Source: Erythrobacter litoralis (GTDB lineage Bacteria; Pseudomonadota; Alphaproteobacteria; Sphingomonadales; Sphingomonadaceae). Taken from it: a DNA stretch of 64,000 nt. Below, one piece after another: positions 33,344 to 42,806 of the stretch. The notes under the pieces were generated by a model. The model was not told where the DNA came from. It searched no databases and saw nothing but the letters and a program-made list of their open reading frames with translations. The stretch covers positions 868,001 to 932,000 of the forward strand of contig NZ_CP017057.1 of assembly GCF_001719165.1 (NCBI RefSeq), in the 5' to 3' direction. How positions within the stretch are numbered: position 1 is the first letter of the stretch; every line of letters starts with the position of its first letter. Both the position numbers and the translations under genes were made by a program.

Positions 33344-36013
33344 ATGAAAAAGATCATCGGCGGCGCGTCTGTCAGCGCGCTTGCGATTGCCGTTGCCGCA
33401 CCGGCCATGGCGCAGGACGCACCGGCCACCCAGAGCGCACCGGCCACCCAGAGCGCGCAGAAGCGCCAGGGCGGCGTCCGCACCATCGTCGTCACCGCGC
33501 AGAAGAAGACCGAGGATCTGCAGGATGTGCCGATTTCGGTCTCGGCGATCGGTCAGGAAGAGCTTCAGGAGCTCAACATCTCGACCTTCGACGACTATCT
33601 CGAGCAGCTTCCCTCGGTTACCGCGGGCGGAACCGGGCCGGGGCAGAACCAGATCTACATCCGCGGTCTTGCCTCGACCACGCCCAACCTGACCACGGCC
33701 GGCGTCGCGGGTCTTGCGCCCAACGTCGCCTTCTATCTCGATGAACAGCCGCTCGCCCAGCCGGGCCGCAACCTCGACGTCTATGCCGCCGACATCCAGC
33801 GGATCGAAGTCCTTTCGGGTCCGCAGGGCACGCTGTTCGGCGCGAGCTCGCAGGCGGGCGTCGTCCGTCTCATCACCAACAAGCCCGACCTTGCGGCTTT
33901 CGACGCGTCCTTCTCGGCCAGCACCTCCTTCACCAAGGGTGGCGAGGAAAGCTATTCCGCCGAAGTCATGCTCAACGTCCCCGTGACGAGCAATTTCGGC
34001 CTGCGCGGCGTCTTTTATCTCGATGACCAGGGCGGCTATATCGACAACGTGCAGGGCACCCGCGATCTTTCCGAAAGCGCGCGCTTCCGGCCCGAAGGCA
34101 CGGTCCGTGCGAACGGCGTGCCGGTCAACGCCAACCGCGCCGGCTTCCAGTCGACGTCGGACCTTTCGGACGTGACCTTCCTCGAGACCGACAATTCCGG
34201 CCTCGTCGAGAACGATTTCAACGACACGCAATACACCGGTTTCCGCGCGACCGCGCTGTGGGAAGTGACGCCCGACTGGACCATCACCGTCGCCCACACC
34301 CGCCAGAGCCTCGAGACCGACGGCGTGTTCTTCGCCGATCCGGAACTGGGCGGTCTCGACGATCTTGAAATCCAGCGCTTCGAGGACGACCGTCTGGAAG
34401 ACGATTTCTCGAACACCAGCTGGACGGTCGAAGGGCGCATCGCGATGCTCGATGTCGTCTATACCGGCGCCTATACCGACCGCCGTACCGACCAGCGGAT
34501 CGACTACACCGACTATCTCTTCGTCGGCCAGTACCTGCCCTATTACATCTGCGATGGTTCGGTGAGCTATCCGGGCGCAGCCGATCCGTCGGGCACCTGC
34601 CAGGAACCGAACCTCTACGTCACCTCGGACAGCGAGCTTGAGGTGTTCACGCAGGAGTTGCGCTTCTCGACGCCGGAAGAATGGCCGGTGCGCGTGACGG
34701 CGGGCGGGTTCTATTCGGACCTCGAACTGCGTGAGCGCAATGACTTCAACTATCCGGGCAATGTCGATGCGGCGCCGTTCGGCGGCTTCGCACCGAACTT
34801 CCCGTTCCCGGGTTCGTTCAACACCGATGCCGGGCCGTTCCCGCGCGACACGATCTTCCGCAACGACATCCGCCGCACCGACGAACAGTTCGGCATCTTC
34901 GGCGAAGCATCGGTTGACGTCGTGCCGGACCTTCTCACCGTGACGCTGGGCGCGCGCTATTACGACGTCGAAGTCGATCTCGAAGGCGGCGCCAATGCCA
35001 GCTTCTGCAACACCAGCGGCAATGACGAGGACGCCTTCGGCACCAATATCGGCGATCTTTACGACGGCGACGGGGAATTCTTCTTCAACCTGTCGTGTTC
35101 GGAAGCGCTGCGTCAGAACTTCACACTGGACGACAGCCTTGCCGATATCGAGGCCGCCGGGCTTTCGCCGACACAGGCCCAGCGGGTGTTCAACTCGGTC
35201 CGTGCGCCCGACGTGGCGGCGACCAGCGGGACCATCCTGAAGGGCACGATCACGCTGACGCCGAGCGATGACACGCTGTTCTATGCGACCTATTCGGAAG
35301 GCTTCCGTCCCGGCCTGCTCAACCGTCCGGGCGGTGCGCCGGGGCCCAACAACTTCACGGTGCCCTTCGAACTGGCCACCGACGAGGTGAAGAACTACGA
35401 ACTGGGCTGGAAACTCGACCTCATCGACGGTCAGCTGCGCTTCAACGGCAGCGCCTTCTATGTCGATATCTCGGACCTCCAGACCACGATCTTCGATCCC
35501 TCGATCACCAACCTCTTCTTCTCGGCCAATGCCGCTGATGCGGAGATCTACGGGGTCGAGGCGGACTTCACCTTCGCGCCCTATGCGGTGCCGGGGCTGA
35601 CGGTCGCGGGGGCGTTCTCGATCCTCGATACCGAGATCACCGACGTGCTGATCCCGACCGATGACGTGGTCGAAGGTGCGGAACTGGCCTTCGCGCCGTC
35701 CTTCCAGGGCAATCTGCGCGTGCGCTACGAATTCGACCTCACCAACACGCTGGGCGCCTATGTCATGCCGCAGGTGACCCATTCGGCGTCGAAGTTCACC
35801 GACATCATCGAGATCAACCGGCTCGAACTCGACAGCTACACGGTCGTCGACCTCGCCTTCGGGATCGAAAAGGACCAGTGGAACGTCGAGATCTTCGGTG
35901 AGAACATGTTCGACGAGCGCGCCCAGATCTCGGGCAATTTCGTCAACGACCGCGCGCGGATCGTGACCAACCGTCCGCTGACGGTCGGCCTCAGGGTCGG
36001 TTACGACTACTGA
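33344..36013 (+). CDS. TonB-dependent outer-membrane receptor
   Basis: 889 aa from the ATG at 33344, preceded by AAAGGGG. Signal peptide 1-23 (ending PAMAQ), then a short repeated linker (APATQS twice). A TonB-box-like segment, RTIVVTAQKKTEDLQDVPIS, leads into the plug domain (IYIRGLAS; GPQGTLFGASSQAG) and a 22-strand barrel ending in an aromatic (GLRVGYDY). This is the large sphingomonad subgroup of receptors with the VTAQKK start. Members import siderophores, glycans or other large substrates; the ligand here is unknown. A strong terminator follows the stop. The next gene on the same strand is a TPR-sulfotransferase, an association commonly seen with these receptors. Confidence 0.93.
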   Translation: MKKIIGGASVSALAIAVAAPAMAQDAPATQSAPATQSAQKRQGGVRTIVVTAQKKTEDLQDVPISVSAIGQEELQELNISTFDDYLEQLPSVTAGGTGPGQNQIYIRGLASTTPNLTTAGVAGLAPNVAFYLDEQPLAQPGRNLDVYAADIQRIEVLSGPQGTLFGASSQAGVVRLITNKPDLAAFDASFSASTSFTKGGEESYSAEVMLNVPVTSNFGLRGVFYLDDQGGYIDNVQGTRDLSESARFRPEGTVRANGVPVNANRAGFQSTSDLSDVTFLETDNSGLVENDFNDTQYTGFRATALWEVTPDWTITVAHTRQSLETDGVFFADPELGGLDDLEIQRFEDDRLEDDFSNTSWTVEGRIAMLDVVYTGAYTDRRTDQRIDYTDYLFVGQYLPYYICDGSVSYPGAADPSGTCQEPNLYVTSDSELEVFTQELRFSTPEEWPVRVTAGGFYSDLELRERNDFNYPGNVDAAPFGGFAPNFPFPGSFNTDAGPFPRDTIFRNDIRRTDEQFGIFGEASVDVVPDLLTVTLGARYYDVEVDLEGGANASFCNTSGNDEDAFGTNIGDLYDGDGEFFFNLSCSEALRQNFTLDDSLADIEAAGLSPTQAQRVFNSVRAPDVAATSGTILKGTITLTPSDDTLFYATYSEGFRPGLLNRPGGAPGPNNFTVPFELATDEVKNYELGWKLDLIDGQLRFNGSAFYVDISDLQTTIFDPSITNLFFSANAADAEIYGVEADFTFAPYAVPGLTVAGAFSILDTEITDVLIPTDDVVEGAELAFAPSFQGNLRVRYEFDLTNTLGAYVMPQVTHSASKFTDIIEINRLELDSYTVVDLAFGIEKDQWNVEIFGENMFDERAQISGNFVNDRARIVTNRPLTVGLRVGYDY

Positions 36014-36034
36014 TCGGTCCCTATCGACACGCAG

Positions 36035-36070
36035 CGGCGGGGGTGGACGGATGTTCACTCCCGCCGTTTT
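36035..36070 (+). terminator. Rho-independent terminator after the TonB receptor
   Basis: CGGCGGGGGTGG pairs with TCACTCCCGCCG (12 pairs, two of them G-U), with an 8-base loop, and is followed by TTTT. It overlaps the far-upstream start option (36051) of the next gene, which argues for that gene starting at 36090. Confidence 0.75.
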
Positions 36071-36089
36071 GCGTGTAGGACCTGATGTC

Positions 36090-38096
36090 ATGACGTCAGA
36101 AACGATACCGGACACCGATCCCCGCGAGGCGCAGCTGAGGGCGGCGCAGGGGGAGATGCAGGCGGGCCGCTTTGCCGAGGGGCTGGCGCTGGCGCGCGCG
36201 CTGCTCGATCGCGATGCGCTCGATGCCGAGGCGCTCTATCTCGCCGCGGTCGCGGCGCGTTATCTGAAGGATTACGAAGCGGCTGCGGGCTGGCTCGACA
36301 GGCTGCACGCGGCGAGCCCGGAATATGGCCGCGCGTGGCAGGAAGCGGGGCATCTCGCGCTCGCTCGCGGGCGCGAGGCGGAGGCGCTTGCGGCCTTTGC
36401 GCGCGCGACGCGCTTCAACCCCGCGCTCGAGGCGAGCTGGCGCGAACAGGCAAGGCTCTTGGCGGCTTCGGGCCGCAAGGCGCAGGCCGAGCTTGCCGCC
36501 CGCCAGCAACAGCGCCTCGCCCGCCTGCCGCGCGAACTGGTCGCGGTCACCAACCACCTTGCCGAGGGGCGGCTGCTGAGGGCCGAGGAACTCTGCCGCC
36601 ATTACCTGCGCACGCATCCGCAGCGTGATGCGAACCATATCGAGGGGATGCGCCTGCTGGCGAAGATCGGGATCGAATTCGGCGTGTTGGAAGAGGCGGA
36701 ATTCCTCCTCGAAAGCGCGCTCGCCTTCGCGCCCGACGACGTGCAATTGAGGCTTGATTACATCGACGCGCTGAGGCGGCGGCAGAATTTCGCGAAGGCG
36801 CGCGAAGAGGCGGAAAGGCTTTACGAACACGATCCTGAAAGCCCGGTCTTCCAGTCGCGGCTAGCGATCGAGAGCATGGCGGTGGGCGATTACGAGCGCG
36901 GGCTCGACCTGTTCGACAAGGTGCTCGAAAAGCTGCCCGGGGACCCCGCCAACCTCACCAGCAAGGGCCACGCGCTCAAGACCACCGGCGCGCGCGAGGA
37001 AGCGATCGAAAGCTACCGCGCCGCGATCGCTGCGAAACCCGACCACGGCGATGCGTGGTATGCGCTGGCGAATCTCAAGACCTACAGCTTCACCGATGCG
37101 GAACTCGACGCGATGAAGGAACAGGCCGCGCGCGCCGACCTTTCCTTCATGGACCGGGTCCATATCGCCTTCGCTCTCGGCAAGGCGCATGAGGATAGCG
37201 GCGAATATGCCATGAGTTTCGCGGCTTACGAGGAAGGCAATGCCCTCAAGCGCGCGCAGACCCGCTACAGCGCGGATGCGATGAGCGAGGAACTGGCCCG
37301 CCAGCGCGAGATGGTGACGCGCGAGCTGCTGGAGAGCAGGGCGGGGGCCGGGCATGACGCCCCAGATCCGATCTTCATCCTCGGCCTGCCGCGCGCAGGC
37401 TCCACGCTGCTCGAACAGATCCTTGCCAGCCACAGCCAGGTTGATGGAACGTTGGAACTTCCCAACATCCTCGCGCTTGCCCACAGGCTTCGCGGAAGGC
37501 GCGTCGGCGAAAACCGCTACCCGCGCGTATTACGCGAACTAAGCGACGAGCAGTTGGAGAAATTCGGGCGGGATTTCATCGAGAACACCCGCATCCACCG
37601 CGCCGGCGCGCCGTTCTTCATCGACAAGATGCCGAACAATTTCCGCCACATCGGCCTCATCCACCTGATCCTGCCCAATGCGAAGATCATCGACGCGCGG
37701 CGCGCGTCCATGGATTGCTGCTTTTCGGGATTCAAGCAGCTCTTCGCCGAGGGCCAGGAATTCACCTACGGCCTGACCGAGGTCGGCCGCTATTACGCCG
37801 ATTACGTCGCACTGATGGACCATTGGGACGCGGTCCTGCCGGGCAAGGTCCTGCGCGTGAGCCACGAGGACGTGCTCGACGACCTGGAAGGGCAGACGCG
37901 GCGGATGCTCGATCATCTGGGGCTGCCGTTCGAGCAGGCCTGCCTCGACTTTCACCGGACCGAGCGCGCCGTGCGCACCGCTTCGAGCGAGCAGGTGCGC
38001 CAGCCCATCAATCGCAAGGGGCAGGGCGCATGGAAGCCGTTCGAGCCGTGGCTGGACGAATTGAAGGAGGCGCTCGGCGAACTCGCGCCCGAGTGA
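36090..38096 (+). CDS. TPR-containing sulfotransferase
   Basis: 668 aa from the ATG at 36090. An ATG at 36051 lies inside a terminator hairpin and is less likely. The N-terminal ~400 residues are TPR repeats (for example AEALYLAAVAARYLKDYEAA and GDAWYALANLKTY). The C-terminal ~250 residues are a PAPS-dependent sulfotransferase: 5'-phosphosulfate loop in LGLPRAGSTLLEQIL (about residue 427-441) and the 3'-phosphate region in DARRASMDCCFSGFKQ. No signal or helix is evident. The acceptor is unknown. Such proteins are often next to TonB receptors in sphingomonads. The gene converges with csaA, three bases apart. Confidence 0.88.
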   Translation: MTSETIPDTDPREAQLRAAQGEMQAGRFAEGLALARALLDRDALDAEALYLAAVAARYLKDYEAAAGWLDRLHAASPEYGRAWQEAGHLALARGREAEALAAFARATRFNPALEASWREQARLLAASGRKAQAELAARQQQRLARLPRELVAVTNHLAEGRLLRAEELCRHYLRTHPQRDANHIEGMRLLAKIGIEFGVLEEAEFLLESALAFAPDDVQLRLDYIDALRRRQNFAKAREEAERLYEHDPESPVFQSRLAIESMAVGDYERGLDLFDKVLEKLPGDPANLTSKGHALKTTGAREEAIESYRAAIAAKPDHGDAWYALANLKTYSFTDAELDAMKEQAARADLSFMDRVHIAFALGKAHEDSGEYAMSFAAYEEGNALKRAQTRYSADAMSEELARQREMVTRELLESRAGAGHDAPDPIFILGLPRAGSTLLEQILASHSQVDGTLELPNILALAHRLRGRRVGENRYPRVLRELSDEQLEKFGRDFIENTRIHRAGAPFFIDKMPNNFRHIGLIHLILPNAKIIDARRASMDCCFSGFKQLFAEGQEFTYGLTEVGRYYADYVALMDHWDAVLPGKVLRVSHEDVLDDLEGQTRRMLDHLGLPFEQACLDFHRTERAVRTASSEQVRQPINRKGQGAWKPFEPWLDELKEALGELAPE

Positions 38097-38099
38097 TCC

Positions 38100-38438
38100 T
38101 CAGGCGAGCCGAGCGCCGTCGGGAACCTCGCCCCTGGGCGCGGCGAGCACGATCGCGCCGTCCGCATCGGGAAAGCCCAGCACCAGCACTTCCGACATGA
38201 ACGGGCCGATCTGGCGCGGCGGGAAATTCACCACCGCCATGACCTTGCGCCCGACAAGGCTTTCGGGCGTGTAATGGTCGGTGATCTGGGCGCTGCTTTT
38301 CCTGCGGCCGATTTCGGGGCCGAAATCGACCATCAGCTTGATCGCGGGCTTTCTCGCTTCGGGAAAGGGCTGCGCGTCCACCACGGTCCCGGCGCGGATG
38401 TCGACCGCAAGGAAATCGTCGATCGTGATCGTGTCCAT
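38100..38438 (-). CDS. csaA: CsaA-type tRNA-binding domain protein
   Basis: 112 aa from the ATG at 38438; the longer frame upstream is non-homologous. It has the OB-fold EMAP-II/tRNA-binding pattern of CsaA: the opening [18 protein letters not shown], the [17 protein letters not shown] region, [20 protein letters not shown] and the ending [14 protein letters not shown]. Length matches the family (~110 aa). CsaA binds tRNA-like structures and has been described as a secretion-related chaperone in Bacillus. It is probably a single gene. Confidence 0.92.
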   Translation of the reverse strand: MDTITIDDFLAVDIRAGTVVDAQPFPEARKPAIKLMVDFGPEIGRRKSSAQITDHYTPESLVGRKVMAVVNFPPRQIGPFMSEVLVLGFPDADGAIVLAAPRGEVPDGARLA

Positions 38439-38482
38439 GGCCGCGAACCTAGCCGCCATGGCGGGCTGCGCAACCCGGCGCT

Positions 38483-39793
38483 TCAGATGGCCGAACTGAA
38501 CCTGTGCTGGGTCGCCTCGCGGTAGGAGTCGAACAGCGATGCGATCACGCGGGCATAGGGCAGGCCTTCCTGCGTGATCGCAAGCTCGAGCCCGTCGAGG
38601 CGCGCAAGGCCGCGCTCGATGAAGGGATGAAGCCGCGACTGGGCCTGCGCGAAAAGGCACGGCGAAAGCTCGACCTTCCCGCGGCACAGCAATTGCTCGA
38701 TCAGGCGCGCGCGCATCCGGTCCTCAGGTGAGCGGGCGATGCCGACAGCGGCCGAAAGGTCTCCTTGCGAAGAGATCATCCTGTAGCGGCCATTGTTCTT
38801 CTCGTTCTGCGCGATGAGGCCGGGAAAGCCGCTGATCGCGCTCGACCCGAAGCCGATGAGGACTTCGCCAGAATCGCAGGTGAAGCCCTGGAAATTGCGC
38901 CTGAGCGTACCTTCGCGGGTCGCCGTCGCCATCGGGTCGGAAGGCAGCGCGAAATGGTCGAAGCCGACTGCTTCGTAACCGTGGCCCGTCAGGAAGGCAT
39001 AACCCTGCTCGGCCATCTCGAAGCGTTCCTCCGCTCCCGGAAGATCGCTCGCGTCGATCATCGTCTGGCGCGGCACCATGTGGGGGACATGGGCATAGCC
39101 GAACACCGCGACCCGGTCCGCGCCCATGCGGCGGGTCTTCTCGAGACTGTCGGCAAGGTCCCCGCGCGTCTGGCCGGGCAGGCCGTACATGAGGTCGAAA
39201 TTCATCGAGGTCACGCCGGCGGCCCGCAGCCAGTCGACGCTGCGCGCGATCAGCGCATCGTCCTGTTCGCGCCCGATCGCCTTTTGCAGATGGGGCGAGA
39301 AGGTTTGCACTCCCATGCTCGCCCGCGTTACCCCGACTTCGCCGAGAGTGCGGCCCCATTCGGTGGTCATCGTGCGCGGGTCGAGTTCGATCGACCAGTC
39401 CGGATTCGCAAGCGGGAGCTGGCGGTGGAGGCAGTCCACCATTTCGAGAAATTCGTGCGGCTCGATCGCGTTGGGGCTGCCTCCGCCGAAGGCGACGCGC
39501 CTTACCCGCGTGTCCGAGGGTAACAGGCGGGCGACCACCGCGATCTCTTCATGCAATGCCGCGAGGTAGCTTTCGACCCGGCTGCGCCGCCCGGAAGCGC
39601 CGGTATTGCAGCCGCAGTAATAGCAGATCTTCTCGCAAAAAGGGATGTGAAGGTAGAGCGAGATGTCGCCCGATGCCCCCTCGATCGCGCGCTCGATCGC
39701 GCCCTGGGGGAGGGGGCCGAAATCGGCGGCGGTGGGATAGCTCGTATAGCGCGGGACGGGCTTGGCGAGCAGGTCTGGGTGATAGGTCCACAT
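38483..39793 (-). CDS. hemN: Oxygen-independent coproporphyrinogen III oxidase
   Basis: 436 aa. The radical-SAM cluster motif is [10 protein letters not shown] near residue 53, followed by the GGGSPN glycine motif and the HemN-specific [10 protein letters not shown] start. It converts coproporphyrinogen III to protoporphyrinogen IX with S-adenosylmethionine when oxygen is scarce. The gene is the last in the run behind the cbb3 oxidase genes, with 45 bp separating it from the small exported protein, a logical partner for haem-requiring, low-oxygen respiration. I see no Fnr box of its own, so it may be read from the cco promoter. Confidence 0.95.
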   Translation of the reverse strand: MWTYHPDLLAKPVPRYTSYPTAADFGPLPQGAIERAIEGASGDISLYLHIPFCEKICYYCGCNTGASGRRSRVESYLAALHEEIAVVARLLPSDTRVRRVAFGGGSPNAIEPHEFLEMVDCLHRQLPLANPDWSIELDPRTMTTEWGRTLGEVGVTRASMGVQTFSPHLQKAIGREQDDALIARSVDWLRAAGVTSMNFDLMYGLPGQTRGDLADSLEKTRRMGADRVAVFGYAHVPHMVPRQTMIDASDLPGAEERFEMAEQGYAFLTGHGYEAVGFDHFALPSDPMATATREGTLRRNFQGFTCDSGEVLIGFGSSAISGFPGLIAQNEKNNGRYRMISSQGDLSAAVGIARSPEDRMRARLIEQLLCRGKVELSPCLFAQAQSRLHPFIERGLARLDGLELAITQEGLPYARVIASLFDSYREATQHRFSSAI

Positions 39794-39838
39794 GCCAGCC
39801 GTTAGAGCGGTCCCGGGGGACGGGGTCTTTGCGCGAAA

Positions 39839-40060
39839 TCAAATGCGCGTACGCGGCGGCCTTTCCTTGGTCTTTTCGCGGCAGTTCGCGGCATGGCAGG
39901 CCTTGGGATCGCAGGTGCGCTCGGGCGTGTCACCGTCGCCGAGCGGAATCGTGATCCTGCCGCCCCCGCACAGGCCGATCGTGAGGGCCTTCTCCTCCTG
40001 CGGCGCAGGGCCGGTCGCAAGCGGGATGAGCGCGGCGACAGCGAGGGCCGCCCCGTTCAT
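39839..40060 (-). CDS. Small exported hypothetical protein in the cbb3 operon
   Basis: 73 aa. Its start overlaps the ccoS stop (ATGA), so it is translationally coupled. A short signal-like hydrophobic start (about 3-19, ending near ATGPAP) is followed by a short chain with four cysteines: one in GLCGGG and three in the CDPKACHAANC stretch, then a basic tail. No family is recognised. The cysteine pattern could bind metal or form disulfides in the periplasm, which would fit a role near oxidase copper assembly, but this is speculation from context. Confidence 0.6.
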   Translation of the reverse strand: MNGAALAVAALIPLATGPAPQEEKALTIGLCGGGRITIPLGDGDTPERTCDPKACHAANCREKTKERPPRTRI

Positions 40061-40212
40061 TCGTCCTCCTCCCCATCCTCGTCGATCAGGATGCGGTTCG
40101 CCGCCCCGTCGAGATCGTCATACTGGCCGCTCTTCATGCTCCAGAAGAACGCGGCGAGCCCAAGGATGCCCATGCCGAGCGCGATCGGGATGAGGAAGGT
40201 GAGCCCTGTCAT
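40057..40212 (-). CDS. ccoS: cbb3 oxidase maturation protein CcoS/FixS
   Basis: 51 aa. One membrane helix (LTFLIPIALGMGILGLAAFFW) and the SMKSGQYDDLDGAANRIL segment typical of CcoS, with an acidic tail. The start overlaps the ccoI stop (ATGA) and the stop overlaps the next gene. CcoS is needed for cofactor insertion into the cbb3 catalytic subunit. Confidence 0.93.
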   Translation of the reverse strand: MTGLTFLIPIALGMGILGLAAFFWSMKSGQYDDLDGAANRILIDEDGEEDE

Positions 40213-42341
40213 GCCGCGTCCTTCGCCGAGCCCGCCAGACGGAGAGAATTGGCGACCACGACGAGGGAGGAGAGCGACATCGCGATGGCGGCGATCAGCG
40301 GGGTGACATAGCCGAACAGCGCCAGCGGGATCGCGAGCAGGTTGTAGCCGATTGCAAAGACGAAATTCTGCCGCACGATCCGCATGGTCGAACGCGCCAC
40401 CCTGATCGCGAGCGCGACCGGCATCAGCTTCTCGCCGATGAAGACCGCGTCGGCCGCCTGCTGGCTCGCGTCCGAAGCCGTGCCCGGCGCGATCGAGGCA
40501 TGAGCGGCAGCAAGCGCCGGGCCGTCATTCAATCCGTCGCCCACCATCAGCGGGCGGCGGCCTTCCTCGCGCAGGGCTTCGAGTACGGCGAGCTTGTCCT
40601 GCGGGCTGGCGGCCGCCCGGGCTTCGAGGCCGAGCTGGCCGGCGACCTCCGCCACGGCCTGTTCGCGGTCGCCCGAAAGGATCCTCGCCGAAAGGCCCGC
40701 TTCGCCAAGCGCGGCCAGAGTTTCGGCGCTGTCGGTACGAAGCGGATCGGTGAAGGCGAGCGTCACAGCGCGCTCGCCCATGCGAAGGCGGGCGGCAAGC
40801 GCGACGCCTGCATCATCGGGCCGCTCGAGCGCAACGGGAACGCCGTTCCATTTGCCCGAAAGGCCAGTCCCGGTTTCCTCGTGCACATCGGCGATCGCGG
40901 CCGCCTCCACTCCCTCGGCCCGCAGCGCATCGGCAAGGCCCCGGCTGAGCGGGTGGCGGCTGTTCTGTGCAAGGCCCAGCGCCACGGCGCGGTCCTCTGC
41001 CGAAAGCCCGGAAATGTCGGGGCGGGGTTCGCCGAGCGTCAGCGTCCCGGTCTTGTCGAACAGGGCGACATCGCATTCGGCGAGGCGTTCCAGAGCGCTG
41101 CCGTCCTTGACTAGGAGGCCGCGCTTCAGCAGGGCTCCGGATGCGACCACCTGCGCGGCCGGGACGGCGAGGCCCATGGCGCAGGGGCATGTGATGATGA
41201 GCACCGCAATCGCGATGACCGCCGACTGATACCAGCCGGCACCCGCGATCATCCAGCCCACGAAGGCAAGCGCTGCGAGGCTGTGGACCACCGGCGCATA
41301 GGCGCGGCTGGCGCGGTCGGCGATGCGCACGTAATGGCTGCGCGACTGGCCTGCCTCGTCCATCAGCCGGGCGATCTCGGCGATGGCGGTGTCCTCTGCC
41401 GTGCGGGTCAGGCGCACGCGGATCGGCGCGCCGAGATTGATAGCGCCTGCATGGACCTCGCTGCCCTTGCCGACGGGTTCCGGCGTGCTTTCCCCGGTCA
41501 GCATGGAATTGTCGATACTGGAGGAGCCTTCCTCCACCTCGCCATCGGCGGCGAGCGCTTCGCCTGCGGCCACCAGGACCAGCATGCCGGGTTCGAGATC
41601 CTGCGCAACGACGCGCCGGGTCGCCCCGTCGGGGCCGATCACGCTCGCAGCTTTTCCCATCCGGCCGAGCAGCGCGCCGATCCCGGCGCGGGTGCGGGTG
41701 CGCATTTCCGCATCGAGCGCGCGGCCTGCAAGCAGGAAGAAGAGCAGCATGACCGCGCTCTCGAAAAAGGCATGCTCGCCCCCGGTGATCGTTTCGTAGA
41801 GGCTGAGCGCGGTGGCGAGGATCACCCCGATCGCGATCGGCACGTCCATGTTCGTGCGGCGATACCTGAGCGCCATCAGCGCGCTCGAGAAGAAGGGGCG
41901 GCCCGAATAGGCGATGACGGGCAGGGCGATCAGCGCGGAAAGCCAGTGAAACAATTCGCGCGTGGCGCCCTCCGCCCCGGCCCAGACGCTGACCGAAAGC
42001 AGCATCACGTTCATCATGCCGAAGCCCGCGACGCCCAGCGCGCGGGTCAGCTGCTTTTTCTCCGCCTCCTCCTGGCCGAGCGGGTTTTCGGCGACCGGCT
42101 GCGCCTCGAAACCGAGTTCGCGCAGCGCTTCGGAAATGCGTTCCTCATCGAGACCGGGCAGATGGTGCACCGCGACCCGCTTGGAGGAGAAATTCACGCG
42201 CGCCGCCTCGATCCCTTCGACCTTGGGCAATTCGCGCTCGATCTTGGCGATGCAGCCCGCGCAGCGCATTCCAGGCACGGTGAAGCGGGTGCCGACGAGC
42301 TTCGCCGCTCCGCTTTCATCGAGGGCAACCGGGGCGTTCAC
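40209..42341 (-). CDS. ccoI: Copper-transporting P-type ATPase CcoI/FixI
   Basis: 710 aa from a GTG start at 42341, directly after the ccoH stop. An N-terminal metal-binding domain with GMRCAGC, then eight predicted helices. The intramembrane CPC motif (ITCPCAMGLA), phosphorylation motif DKTGTL, phosphatase loop TGES and hinge GDGLNDGPAL are all present. In the ccoGHIS context this is the P1B ATPase that supplies copper for cbb3 oxidase assembly rather than a detoxification pump. Confidence 0.95.
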   Translation of the reverse strand: MNAPVALDESGAAKLVGTRFTVPGMRCAGCIAKIERELPKVEGIEAARVNFSSKRVAVHHLPGLDEERISEALRELGFEAQPVAENPLGQEEAEKKQLTRALGVAGFGMMNVMLLSVSVWAGAEGATRELFHWLSALIALPVIAYSGRPFFSSALMALRYRRTNMDVPIAIGVILATALSLYETITGGEHAFFESAVMLLFFLLAGRALDAEMRTRTRAGIGALLGRMGKAASVIGPDGATRRVVAQDLEPGMLVLVAAGEALAADGEVEEGSSSIDNSMLTGESTPEPVGKGSEVHAGAINLGAPIRVRLTRTAEDTAIAEIARLMDEAGQSRSHYVRIADRASRAYAPVVHSLAALAFVGWMIAGAGWYQSAVIAIAVLIITCPCAMGLAVPAAQVVASGALLKRGLLVKDGSALERLAECDVALFDKTGTLTLGEPRPDISGLSAEDRAVALGLAQNSRHPLSRGLADALRAEGVEAAAIADVHEETGTGLSGKWNGVPVALERPDDAGVALAARLRMGERAVTLAFTDPLRTDSAETLAALGEAGLSARILSGDREQAVAEVAGQLGLEARAAASPQDKLAVLEALREEGRRPLMVGDGLNDGPALAAAHASIAPGTASDASQQAADAVFIGEKLMPVALAIRVARSTMRIVRQNFVFAIGYNLLAIPLALFGYVTPLIAAIAMSLSSLVVVANSLRLAGSAKDAA

Positions 42342-42806
42342 CTAGAGCTCGCTTTCGCCGGTCCACACGTCGTCTCCGGCGGTGATGGTAAGGCGCATGA
42401 GCCAGCGCCCCGCATCGAGCGGCGCGCGCGAGCGGTAGCGCCCGTCGCGGCCCGGATCAAAGACGAGGCTATCGAATTGTTTCTCACCCAGCGGGCGGCG
42501 CAATTCCGCCTCGACCCGCGCGCCGGCGGGCACATTGGCGGTCTCGATGATCACGTGGCCGTCCTCGCCGCGACCGGGGCGGACTTCCCAGCCCAGCGCG
42601 CGGGCTTTTTCCGCCTCGGCCAGCCAGGTGTTGAACTTCTGGCTCGCGACATAGGAATTCTCGACCACCACGCCGTGGAAACCGCCGACGGCAAGGCTCG
42701 CCATGTAGAAATTGACCGCGGCGACGATGGCGAAGCCGCCCACCAGCACCAGCGCCATGTGCCGGCCGGTGAATTCGCCCGTGCGGCGCGGTTTGCCGGC
42801 CATCAT
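42342..42806 (-). CDS. ccoH: cbb3 assembly protein CcoH/FixH
   Basis: 154 aa from the ATG at 42806, overlapping the ccoG stop (ATGA); a second Met at 42803 is equally possible. One membrane helix at about 17-40, then a periplasmic FixH domain with the NSYVASQKFNTWLAEAEKAR region and the ending DDVWTGESEL. It is required for oxidase assembly together with CcoG, CcoI and CcoS. Confidence 0.92.
   Translation of the reverse strand: MMAGKPRRTGEFTGRHMALVLVGGFAIVAAVNFYMASLAVGGFHGVVVENSYVASQKFNTWLAEAEKARALGWEVRPGRGEDGHVIIETANVPAGARVEAELRRPLGEKQFDSLVFDPGRDGRYRSRAPLDAGRWLMRLTITAGDDVWTGESEL

Noticed and set aside
33338-36115. 925-codon open frame on the minus strand over the TonB receptor
   Set aside because: Classic high-GC antisense shadow; the + strand frame has signal peptide, TonB box, plug and barrel.
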